64,000 nt of DNA, taken from positions 20,587-84,586 of IMG/VR virus record IMGVR_UViG_3300035145_002457; one strand, given 5' to 3'. Numbering within the stretch: position 1 is the first letter of the stretch; each line of letters opens with the position of its first letter. A model generated the notes under the pieces. The model saw nothing but the letters and a program-made list of their open reading frames with translations. It ran no database searches and was not told the origin of the DNA. A program made the position numbers and the translations under genes. The stretch comes from a virus. Positions 37,918 to 45,602 of the stretch are shown one piece after another.

Positions 37918-39030
37918 ATGTATCATACATTCGAAACTGTACAAGACATGCATGTAGAAATAACTAATCGCTGTAATGCGGCTTGTCCTATGTGTGCAAG
38001 AAATGATTTCGGAGGAAAAACTAAAGAAGATCTTGAGCTTGACGAATGGAGCAAGGATGATATTGATCGTATTTTTAACGGACAGTTTCCTAAATTAGAA
38101 AATGTAATGTTTTGCGGCACTCACGGAGATCCATGTGTAGCAGAGCATACTTTATATGCTATAGATAAAATTAAAACAAACACAGATGCAACAGTTGAAT
38201 TTTATTCTAATGCTAGTATGCGTACTCCTGAATGGTGGAGTAATCTTGGAAGTTTCATGAATCAAAAGAAACCAGACCATTGGCATTATAGGAAAAACGA
38301 TCTTGCAATTTTTAGTATTGACGGCTTAGCCGACACAAATCATTTATATAGACGAAGAACTAATTTTGAAAAAATTATGGAAAATGCAGAAGCATATCTA
38401 AAAGCAGGTGGTATTGCACGTTGGGATTTTATTGTGTTTAAACACAACGAACATCAAGTAGAAGAAGCAGAAGCACTTGCTAAAAAGATGGGATTCAAAC
38501 AGTTCCGCATACGCAAAACAAGCCGTTTTGATTACTCACCTGACGGACCAGACAAATGGCGTGTGAAGGACAAAAACGGTAATGTAGAATACTATCTTGA
38601 ACCTCCTGGCGAAAAGTATCGTAATCCTCAAAGTCAAAAGTTTCAAGAACTTACAGAGCAATACGGTACTATAGAAAAGTATTATGATGTTGCACCTATT
38701 GAGTGTTTGTATAAAAACGAATTCCGTAGAATATATGTAAATGCATATGCACAAGTATTCCCTTGCTGTTATATCTCAGACGATAGTTATCCCCATAAAA
38801 ATAAAATTTACCTTGACACACAAGAAAAGATATTCAAAAAGTATGGGGTAGGCTTCAACAGTTTACGTAAATATGATTGGAATGATATTCTTAATCATCC
38901 ATGGTTTGCTGGAGACTTAGAACAAAGTTGGCAATCAGATCTTGCAGGAGGAAAATTAATGCGTTGTGCAAGAACATGTGGTAAAGGATATTCACCTATA
39001 AAAAGCCAAAGTAAGGATACAAACTTATGA
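37918..39030 (+). CDS. Radical-SAM protein with C-terminal SPASM-like domain, type B (370 aa)
   Basis: Cluster motif C19-x3-C23-x2-C26 (NRCNAACPMC). GTHGDP replaces GGEP. FSIDGLADTNHLYRR and ARWDFIVFKHNEHQVEEAEALA are nearly identical to the 25323 gene. The SPASM-like end has ECLYK, VFPCCY and CARTCGKGY. ATG 37918 follows AAGGAA at 37903; the frame also has a TTG at 37900. Four bases separate it from the previous stop and it overlaps the next gene by ATGA. Confidence 0.88.
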   Translation: MYHTFETVQDMHVEITNRCNAACPMCARNDFGGKTKEDLELDEWSKDDIDRIFNGQFPKLENVMFCGTHGDPCVAEHTLYAIDKIKTNTDATVEFYSNASMRTPEWWSNLGSFMNQKKPDHWHYRKNDLAIFSIDGLADTNHLYRRRTNFEKIMENAEAYLKAGGIARWDFIVFKHNEHQVEEAEALAKKMGFKQFRIRKTSRFDYSPDGPDKWRVKDKNGNVEYYLEPPGEKYRNPQSQKFQELTEQYGTIEKYYDVAPIECLYKNEFRRIYVNAYAQVFPCCYISDDSYPHKNKIYLDTQEKIFKKYGVGFNSLRKYDWNDILNHPWFAGDLEQSWQSDLAGGKLMRCARTCGKGYSPIKSQSKDTNL

Positions 39031-40205
39031 ATCCAGTAGCGAGTTATTTTAAATTTAATCCAACAGGAGCATTTTCTGTGGATTGGTATATAGGAAAACG
39101 TTGCAACTTTAGTTGTAGTTATTGTGTCGATTATTTGCACGATAATCATTCACCTCATGTGCCTTTAGAGAAAATGAAAATACTTGCAGACGCTATTATC
39201 GACAAACATGGTAAAAATGTATTTTGGAGTTTGACTGGAGGAGAACCTACAGTGAATCCTAAATTTATGGATCTTTGCAAATACATAAAAAAAGAAAGAG
39301 GTGCAAGATTTGTTAGTCTTACTACTAACGGAACAAGGACAGCCGCCTACTACAAAGAATTATATCAATACATAGATGGCATTACACTAAGTTTTCATTT
39401 TGAACATATACAAGATAGAATAGATGAGTATATTGACAAATGTATACAGATAGAAGACTGGCGTAGAGAATGGAATGGTATAATGGAAGAAACAGAAAAC
39501 TTTCCAGATTGGGATAATGGTAAAGTAAGGAAAACATTAATTCTTCGTTTTATGGTATACCCAGGGCAGTTTGAAAATGTAGAACGCATGGAAAAAGCAT
39601 TTAGAGATCATGGCATAACAAATATTGAACACAGATATATACGACCACCAGGTGGAAATTCAAATGAACTTATGCCTGATGTAAAGTTAGACTTTGGTAA
39701 AAATCACGATAAAATGGATCCTAAAAAATTAGTTTCTTCTGAAGATAAAGCAGAAATAAAAGCAATTGAAACAAGAGAAAAACAATTCTATAAAGAAGGC
39801 GAAAAAGAAAAAATTAAAGATCTATATACATCTAAAATTACACCAGACAAGCGTAAATTAAAATTTTGGTTTGTTGATGAAAATGGTGAATATAAAGATG
39901 AAGATTTTCATTATAATGAATTAAATTTTGATAAAAAGAATAATTATGAAGGATGGTTATGTTGGGCAGGTGTAAAGCATCTCAAGGTGACACCAACAGG
40001 AGATATCTATATAGGTAGTTGTCATGTAGGTGGCAAACGTGGTAACATTTACGAAATAGAAAGTTTAGATTTGCCTACTGAGCCTATACGTTGTCCTAAA
40101 TGGCGTTGTACTGATAACTTAGATTTAAAAGTTCCAAAAATTAAAGATTGGGATCATTATCATTTAGTCAAAGATATGATAGAGTGGACTGATCAAAAGT
40201 CATAG
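39027..40205 (+). CDS. Radical-SAM protein, type C (392 aa)
   Basis: Cluster motif C26-x3-C30-x2-C33 (KRCNFSCSYC) and LTGGEPTVNPK. The C-terminus has the same reduced auxiliary region as the 24407 gene: WLCWAG, a PTGDIYIGSC strand, RGNIYE, then CPKWRC. A Lys/Glu-rich insertion of about 80 residues (EKQFYKEGEKEKIK...) precedes it. It is the last gene of the continuous plus-strand run and ends inside the 3' end of the opposite-strand radical-SAM gene (13-base convergent overlap). Confidence 0.88.
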   Translation: MNPVASYFKFNPTGAFSVDWYIGKRCNFSCSYCVDYLHDNHSPHVPLEKMKILADAIIDKHGKNVFWSLTGGEPTVNPKFMDLCKYIKKERGARFVSLTTNGTRTAAYYKELYQYIDGITLSFHFEHIQDRIDEYIDKCIQIEDWRREWNGIMEETENFPDWDNGKVRKTLILRFMVYPGQFENVERMEKAFRDHGITNIEHRYIRPPGGNSNELMPDVKLDFGKNHDKMDPKKLVSSEDKAEIKAIETREKQFYKEGEKEKIKDLYTSKITPDKRKLKFWFVDENGEYKDEDFHYNELNFDKKNNYEGWLCWAGVKHLKVTPTGDIYIGSCHVGGKRGNIYEIESLDLPTEPIRCPKWRCTDNLDLKVPKIKDWDHYHLVKDMIEWTDQKS

Positions 40206-41329
40206 TAACTACAAACTTCTTTAAAATTTTGATTCCTTGACTTATCCCAGAATTCTGTATGTGACCAAAATTTATCTAGTAAGTGTGTTTTGTCTTCGCC
40301 GTCCATATAAGTTGTGATATAATTACACAGATTTTTAATCTTTTCATTTGTATAGTTATAATTTGCATATTTGTCTCTAATAATTTGTTTTTGTTTTTCT
40401 GGTAGGACAGTCACACTCAAATATAATGGATAGGTTAGATGTGTAGGATTAATTATAATGCCTCTTTTGTCTAACCATTCTAATGTTTCTGGCAAGTGAT
40501 AAGCGTTGTAAATAGTTACTGTTGGTCTTGCAATAACAGTCATTCCTATTTCTTCACTTACTTCAACATATTTTTCAATGTTCTTAAGAGCTTCTTCGTG
40601 TTTTGTTAAGTGCCGTTGATATTCGTTTTCTTTGCCTACAATGCTATCAAGGCTGACAGCAAGTTCAACGTGATCAAACTGTTTCCAAGTTTCTACAATT
40701 TTTTTCTTAGGCCATACTGTACAATTTGTACTGTAATTTAACCTTATATTTTTTGCATAACCTTTCTCAACAGCATGTTCTAATAGCGTCCAATGATCTT
40801 TGATTATTAAAGGTTCGCCACCTGTAAATTTAATATACTTCATATCTTTAAGATGCGGATATATGCTATCTAAATTTGCATGGGTATGTCTAGTTTTAGC
40901 AAAGGTTTTGCCGTGATATTCTTGTTCTTCGTCGAATAGTTTATGACTATATCTACTATCGCACATTCTGCACATTAGATTACAATCGTTACTTAGACTT
41001 AGTTCTAGGTATTCTAATTTGTAATCTTTAGTGTTAACAGTATGAGTGCCTACCTTAGGGTGTTCATTTAATCTCATACGTAGGCTTTTTTTGTTGTTAT
41101 CTTCTTCTTCATAACAACGTCTACAACCTTCTAACCGTTCTCCTGCAAGTATGCGTTTACGAAGATCGTTTTGAAAATCGCTGTTAAAAATATTTTGAAT
41201 AGTGTCGTTATCAAGAGTGTGTTCTTTAGGTCTGTGATCTTCTAAAAACCTACAACAAGGCTTAACACGCCCTGTACCATCTACCATTTGATGATTCCAT
41301 AACACTGAACAGAAAGTTTTGCTGACCAT
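40193..41329 (-). CDS. Radical-SAM protein with N-terminal auxiliary cluster region, type A (378 aa)
   Basis: Auxiliary Cys: C7, C25-C26 after TGRVK, and C69-x2-C72 followed by EEEDNNKKS. Radical-SAM motif: C116-x3-C120-x2-C123 (SNDCNLMCRMC), then FTGGEPLII. It resembles the 31291 protein in YNAYHLPETLEWL and in LSVTVLPEKQKQ. It is the only radical-SAM gene of types A-C on the minus strand and has no visible Shine-Dalgarno; a TATAAATA box lies only six bases before its ATG. Confidence 0.87.
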   Translation of the reverse strand: MVSKTFCSVLWNHQMVDGTGRVKPCCRFLEDHRPKEHTLDNDTIQNIFNSDFQNDLRKRILAGERLEGCRRCYEEEDNNKKSLRMRLNEHPKVGTHTVNTKDYKLEYLELSLSNDCNLMCRMCDSRYSHKLFDEEQEYHGKTFAKTRHTHANLDSIYPHLKDMKYIKFTGGEPLIIKDHWTLLEHAVEKGYAKNIRLNYSTNCTVWPKKKIVETWKQFDHVELAVSLDSIVGKENEYQRHLTKHEEALKNIEKYVEVSEEIGMTVIARPTVTIYNAYHLPETLEWLDKRGIIINPTHLTYPLYLSVTVLPEKQKQIIRDKYANYNYTNEKIKNLCNYITTYMDGEDKTHLLDKFWSHTEFWDKSRNQNFKEVCSYYDF

Positions 41330-41334
41330 AAATA

Positions 41335-41342
41335 TATTTATA
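41335..41342 (-). promoter_or_regulatory. Late-type box TATAAATA before the minus-strand radical-SAM gene
   Basis: TATTTATA on the plus strand reads TATAAATA on the minus strand, five bases between the box and the ATG at 41329. If used as a late promoter, transcription would start at or just after the start codon, giving a leaderless message. AT-richness makes a chance match possible. Confidence 0.4.
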
Positions 41343-41359
41343 TACGTGGTTTATTTGTC

Positions 41360-41388
41360 TTGCAAAACTGGTGTTAAGGTGCTATAAT
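41360..41388 (+). promoter_or_regulatory. Sigma70-type promoter before the 41394 radical-SAM gene
   Basis: TTGCAA (41360-41365), 17 bases, TATAAT (41383-41388). The ATG at 41394 is only five bases after the -10, so the transcript would be leaderless or nearly so. No good Shine-Dalgarno precedes the ATG. Confidence 0.6.
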
Positions 41389-41393
41389 ATATT

Positions 41394-42515
41394 ATGAATG
41401 AAGACTTAAAATGGAGCAATTATGACTTCTCTAAGATCCCTTTTGATGACATTGTCAGTGTGGGTCAACGGACTTTGCTTTATCGTGATATTTTTACTGT
41501 ATCATGGCTACTTGGAAGGTTCTGTAACTACAGATGCTCCTACTGCTGGCCTTATGCCAGAAGCGATCGTAAAGACCACCGTCCTACCGAGCTCTGCTTG
41601 CTTACAGTGGATGAAATCAAACGTCAAGCTAGACTCAACGGTTTCAATTCTTTCCACTTCTCCTTGTCAGGAGGAGAACCTACTTTCCATCCTGGATACT
41701 TGGACATACTAAAGCATCTAGCAGATGATGTAGCAAATACAAATTATACTAGTATACACATGACTAGTAATTGTAGTCGTCCTATGAAATGGTTTAAAAC
41801 GTATGTTGAATATGCAAAGCCCTTTCATAGAGCAAGTATAACAGCAAGTCTGCACACAGAACATGTAAATACAAAGGAGAAGATGCAGGATTTTGCAGAC
41901 AAACTAATCTTGTGTCAAGAGCATGATGTACAAATTACAATCAATCAAGTTATGGTTCCAGAATGGTTTGAAAGAGATTGGGAAAACGCTTTATTCTTTC
42001 ACGAGCAAGGAATCAATGTCACACTCAAGCCTCAATCGGATCCGACTGCGTCAAGGGTGGTTGATGGATACACTGGGGATCAACTTAAAAAACTTTACAA
42101 CGGCATGCCACAAAGAGCATACACAGAAAGCAAACGTAAATGGCAAGAAAGACCTAAACCGTCATTCGAAGTACCTAAAGGAATAATGGGTAAAAATGAT
42201 GCAAGTGTGCCTTGGCACATGCAAGTAGAATTAAAAGACTCTAAAGGTAAAAAGTGGTATATGGACCAAGCAGAACGCTTTAATGCCTTTAATTTCAACA
42301 ATTTTGAAGGATGGCGGTGTAACGCCGGTTTTAGCGGAATAATAATACGGGAGCCTGACGGTTCGGTAAAAAGGAGTTATTCTTGCCATGATGCACCCCT
42401 TGGTAACATAGAAACAGGTTTTAACCTATTTAAAGAGCCAAAAAAATGTATTACAAAAAGTTGCGTAAGTAGTGCTGATAGTAAAATACCTAAAGTAAAA
42501 AATGGAAACATATAG
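41394..42515 (+). CDS. Radical-SAM protein, type C (373 aa), base composition patchy
   Basis: Cluster motif C44-x3-C48-x2-C51 (RFCNYRCSYC) and LSGGEPTFHP. The C-terminal reduced auxiliary region reads WRCNAG, EPDGSVKRSYSCH, LGNIETG and CITKSC. Bases 41420-41700 reach about 48-50% GC by count of two lines, with C-ending codons (TTC TGT AAC TAC), against about 30% directly after; another GC-rich patch lies near 42000-42080. This suggests recombination with a homologue of different composition. It has its own promoter and runs 14 bases into the sulfotransferase-like gene. Confidence 0.88.
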   Translation: MNEDLKWSNYDFSKIPFDDIVSVGQRTLLYRDIFTVSWLLGRFCNYRCSYCWPYARSDRKDHRPTELCLLTVDEIKRQARLNGFNSFHFSLSGGEPTFHPGYLDILKHLADDVANTNYTSIHMTSNCSRPMKWFKTYVEYAKPFHRASITASLHTEHVNTKEKMQDFADKLILCQEHDVQITINQVMVPEWFERDWENALFFHEQGINVTLKPQSDPTASRVVDGYTGDQLKKLYNGMPQRAYTESKRKWQERPKPSFEVPKGIMGKNDASVPWHMQVELKDSKGKKWYMDQAERFNAFNFNNFEGWRCNAGFSGIIIREPDGSVKRSYSCHDAPLGNIETGFNLFKEPKKCITKSCVSSADSKIPKVKNGNI

Positions 42516-43320
42516 TATATTAAGTTATAATCGTACTGGTAGTACAGTAGTAGGACAATGCCTGGCAGGTCATTTTGGCCAAGAATATCAAGCAGAAATT
42601 ACAAATATTCCTAGTGTATTAATGCGTTATGATGACAACGGAAATGATATAAATGTCCCTTTTAAAAAACCATTACCTGAAGGTACCTATGTAAAAACAT
42701 ATGAGATACAAGAAGGATATGTTAAAAGATATTTAGAATTTGACAATCCGGAACCATTTATATTTGGTACATCACGTTTTACAAAAGAAGTAGAAAAAAG
42801 AAAAAAATTATTAAAATATAATTGTAAAAGCAAAAACAAAAGTATTTTTAAAATTCAACCGCAAAGTTTTATGGAAAATTTTAATGAACCTAAAATACTT
42901 GATGGATATAGATTCATTTTTTGTGCTAGACGTGATATTAGAGAACAAATATTAAGTTACCTAGTAGCAATGGAAACAAGATTATTTCATATTGGCTATA
43001 ATGATCAAATTATACATCTTGATAAAATAACAATAAAACGTAAATATTTTGATTTTTGTTTAGAAGGATTAAAACTTACCAACAAATTATTTGAATATTA
43101 CAAATCAACTAACCAAATTGGTAAAATTATATTTTATGAAGACTGGCAAGATGATGTATCTAAAGTGCTTCCATTATTAGGATTCAAACATACCCCAACA
43201 AAAACCTTTAAAAAGATAAAATATAGTGTAGGTTCTAAACATAATCTTGTAAATAATTTAGAACAAGTATACAAATGGATGGATAATGCAGAAGAATTTA
43301 ATTACACCTATAGACTTTAA
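42502..43320 (+). CDS. Sulfotransferase-like protein (272 aa)
   Basis: The N-terminal SYNRTGSTVVGQCL (RTGST at 11-15) matches the 5'-phosphosulfate loop of PAPS-dependent sulfotransferases, and FCARRDIREQILSY (residues 140-153) the 3'-phosphate segment with its Arg and Ser. The region after it is helical as in the family, with KYSVGSKHN near the C-terminus. It would transfer sulfate to a hydroxyl or amine of a glycan or peptide. No membrane anchor is seen. Adjacent oxygenase and hydrolase genes overlap it, so they are likely co-expressed. Confidence 0.65.
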   Translation: METYSILSYNRTGSTVVGQCLAGHFGQEYQAEITNIPSVLMRYDDNGNDINVPFKKPLPEGTYVKTYEIQEGYVKRYLEFDNPEPFIFGTSRFTKEVEKRKKLLKYNCKSKNKSIFKIQPQSFMENFNEPKILDGYRFIFCARRDIREQILSYLVAMETRLFHIGYNDQIIHLDKITIKRKYFDFCLEGLKLTNKLFEYYKSTNQIGKIIFYEDWQDDVSKVLPLLGFKHTPTKTFKKIKYSVGSKHNLVNNLEQVYKWMDNAEEFNYTYRL

Positions 43321-43810
43321 AGTTGACATAGAACGATTGAAATATGATAGTGCAAAGGCTATCGAAACATTTCCGTTTAACAATCATAACCAAATTTGCT
43401 TTGTTAATACTTCGGGTGATAATTTGGATCCATATGAAGGGACAGGAGATAGTAGATTAAGTCATTGTCCTATGTACGGACTTAAAGAAGAAGATTTTAA
43501 TATATTCAACACTGCATTTAATGATACAATATTTGAAGAAATTTGTCAGCACTTTCCTTTTCAAATGGGTAGAATACGTTTAATGAAAGTTCCTGCAAAA
43601 AAATGCTACTGGATGCATAATGATCCTGGAATGGTACGCTATCATTTTGCAGTAGAAACAAACGAAGATTGCTTTATCTTATACAGAGATCATGGACATT
43701 ACCACATTCCTGCTGACGGAGTATGTTACCGTATGAACACTGATGAACATCATACTGCGGTAAATGCTAGTAGAGAAGATAGAATACATTTGGTTATCAG
43801 TGGATTATGA
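43286..43810 (+). CDS. Aspartyl/asparaginyl beta-hydroxylase-like oxygenase (174 aa)
   Basis: WMHNDPGMVRYHFAVETN holds H111-x-D113 and the following Arg and beta strand typical of the AspH/cupin oxygenases; DEHHTAVNAS (H155 or H156) gives the third metal ligand and R166 the 2-oxoglutarate contact. The family hydroxylates Asp/Asn residues or small molecules. It begins 35 bases inside the preceding gene and overlaps the next by ATGA. It is the third Fe(II)/2OG-type enzyme in this region, unrelated in detail to the other two. Confidence 0.7.
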   Translation: MQKNLITPIDFKVDIERLKYDSAKAIETFPFNNHNQICFVNTSGDNLDPYEGTGDSRLSHCPMYGLKEEDFNIFNTAFNDTIFEEICQHFPFQMGRIRLMKVPAKKCYWMHNDPGMVRYHFAVETNEDCFILYRDHGHYHIPADGVCYRMNTDEHHTAVNASREDRIHLVISGL

Positions 43811-44265
43811 TTACATTTGATACTTGGCATACAGCAAGACATAAAGTGTCTGCATTTGAAGAATATAAAATTGTAAATAATTTATTAAAAGAATTTGCAG
43901 ATTGCAGGGCAAAAGACATAAACATATGTCAACCTAAGTTTAAGGATTGTTATTATAATAAGAAGTGGCATCTAGAATTTAGTAGGCACCCTATTGACAT
44001 ATACGAATATAGTTTTAATTGCCTTAGAGTGTATTTGGCATATAATCATGAAGAAGTCGAGAATGCAAAATTTTTTAGAAGCATAGATTTATTTTTTAAA
44101 TACCTTAAGGTTCATTTTAAATTAGAAAAACGCGAATGGCTAGATAAAATGTATGCGTATGCACAAGAAAGTGATCATCATAAAGCTCCTACGTTTATAA
44201 AAAATATGGATCAGTATTTTAAAAAATTGCACATAATGGATGAAATGAAATGTTTGATAAAGTAG
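43807..44265 (+). CDS. Unrecognised helical protein (152 aa)
   Basis: No family recognised. It is rich in Lys, Phe, Tyr and His, mostly helical, without Cys pairs or signal peptide; the pattern FRSIDLFFKYLKVHF is amphipathic. It is coupled to both neighbours (ATGA before, 16-base overlap after), so it belongs to the sulfotransferase-oxygenase-hydrolase set, perhaps as a subunit of one of them. Confidence 0.6.
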   Translation: MITFDTWHTARHKVSAFEEYKIVNNLLKEFADCRAKDINICQPKFKDCYYNKKWHLEFSRHPIDIYEYSFNCLRVYLAYNHEEVENAKFFRSIDLFFKYLKVHFKLEKREWLDKMYAYAQESDHHKAPTFIKNMDQYFKKLHIMDEMKCLIK

Positions 44266-44954
44266 AAGTAAAAGAAACACATATGTGGTTTACCCCTGCA
44301 AGATTAGAAAGGCACTTACCTCTTTTGATAATGAGCCATGGTAGCGGAGGTATAAGTGATATTGATATCGACTTTGCGAAACTTGCTTGCTCAGAAGGAT
44401 ATCAAGTTGCCATTATAGATCATTTTACAAAAAGGAATGTAAAAAGCCAGTTATGGCATGATGTGGAAAATATATATCCTAGTTTTGCTGATAGAGCAGT
44501 TGATATTTACACTGTAGCAAAACAATACAATACAGACAAAAAAATATTGTTTGGAATAAGTGCCGGGGGTACAGCATGTCTATTATGTAGTAAAGATTTC
44601 GATAAAACATTTCTTGCTTATCCTGCACTAATTGGTATAACAAGTCCTATGCTAGAAGCCAAAAATGTAACCATAGTCACAGGAAAAGATGATAATTGGA
44701 CACCACCAGACCAAGCAAAAAGATATGCAAAACATGTAGATTGTGATTTACATATTATAGATGGTCATCATGGATTTTTGAATCCGCGTGAAAACAGACA
44801 ATTAGATAATGTAATAAGTTTGCGTAATGTTAATCTACCAATACCTTTTGAAGGCACATTAAATGAAATAAAATATGAAAAAGGTGTGACAGCAAAATAC
44901 AATGTTGACAGTAGAATTTATACCGAAAATTTATTTGTTAAATGGCTATCTTAG
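44250..44954 (+). CDS. Alpha/beta hydrolase, dienelactone-hydrolase-like (234 aa)
   Basis: LIMSHGSGG (27-34) forms the oxyanion loop, GISAGGTA (102-109) the nucleophile elbow with S104, TGKDDNWTPP (144-153) the acid and GHHGF (172-176) the His. Length and order fit dienelactone hydrolase-like esterases. There is no export signal. It could hydrolyse an ester, a thioester or a peptide-like bond in the pathway. It is the last plus-strand gene of the block and overlaps the GNAT-like gene on the other strand tail to tail by 9 bases. Confidence 0.72.
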   Translation: MFDKVEVKETHMWFTPARLERHLPLLIMSHGSGGISDIDIDFAKLACSEGYQVAIIDHFTKRNVKSQLWHDVENIYPSFADRAVDIYTVAKQYNTDKKILFGISAGGTACLLCSKDFDKTFLAYPALIGITSPMLEAKNVTIVTGKDDNWTPPDQAKRYAKHVDCDLHIIDGHHGFLNPRENRQLDNVISLRNVNLPIPFEGTLNEIKYEKGVTAKYNVDSRIYTENLFVKWLS

Positions 44955-45602
44955 ACGCTGTATACGTGCTTTTTGCGTGTGTGCGTAGGTTTTATTATAC
45001 TCCGCTATGTTGATACTCGGAAGGCTAAAAGGCGCTTGTACGGCGCTTATAAGCTGTGTAAAGCATACATTTTGCCAGCAATTAGGGTCTTGATTAACCC
45101 CTATAAAATCACCATTATCGTTGTGTTGTCTGCAGGTATTACACATATTTTCATGTAAAATCCAAGGACGTTTTTGGTTTAAATAAGCAACTAGATCTTG
45201 CATACTTCTTCTACGCATTAGCAATTCTATGCTGATAAAAGCATATTCGTATCCTAATTCAATTGCTTTAGAAACTTCAAATGGTACAAACCAATCTTCG
45301 CTCCATCTTGCTTTTCTGCTACTTCCTTTGTTTCTATAGTCTGGATGATAGTATGTTCTAGTGCAACACCTTGCAATGTTTTTTGGATAAGATCCGTTGT
45401 TCCATAATCCGCTAAATGCAACAATTTTATCATCATCATAAATTATTTCAAAACTATCAAATTTATGTACAGTTTTGTCTAAATCAAAATAATTTTTTGC
45501 ATTACGATGATTGTCGTTTGCTTCTATCCATTTACTTATTTTTTGTAAATTTTCTTTGTGCTTTTCAAAATCTTCAGATTCTAAAATGTTAATTATTTCC
45601 AT
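44946..45602 (-). CDS. GNAT-like acyltransferase (218 aa)
   Basis: The central part FEIIYDDDKIVAFSGLWNNG, followed by RTYYHPDYRNKGSSRKARW, resembles the beta strands and the R-x2-G-x-G/A acyl-CoA loop of GNAT acetyltransferases, though the loop is altered (RNKGSSRKA). The C-terminus contains four Cys (CNTCRQH..., CWQNVC) that might bind metal. ATG 45602 is preferred over the longest frame since the extra residues overlap the upstream gene and are hydrophobic and unlike the rest. It overlaps the dehydrogenase gene by 14 bases. Confidence 0.5.
   Translation of the reverse strand: MEIINILESEDFEKHKENLQKISKWIEANDNHRNAKNYFDLDKTVHKFDSFEIIYDDDKIVAFSGLWNNGSYPKNIARCCTRTYYHPDYRNKGSSRKARWSEDWFVPFEVSKAIELGYEYAFISIELLMRRRSMQDLVAYLNQKRPWILHENMCNTCRQHNDNGDFIGVNQDPNCWQNVCFTQLISAVQAPFSLPSINIAEYNKTYAHTQKARIQRLR

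Noticed and set aside
41422-41712. Plus-strand frame of 96 codons inside the 41394 gene
   Set aside because: It is out of phase with a gene showing intact Cys and GGEP motifs; the GC-rich patch removes stops by chance.
20165-42515. The radical-SAM region as a contaminating bacterial fragment
   Set aside because: Base composition, coupled overlaps and flanking phage genes are continuous with the rest, and phage-like glycosyltransferases are interleaved; only read mapping can fully exclude a chimera.
45020-45062. Hairpin-like text GGCGCTTGTACGGCGCTTATAAGC as a terminator
   Set aside because: It lies inside the GNAT-like coding region, has no T-run, and the repeat is direct rather than inverted.
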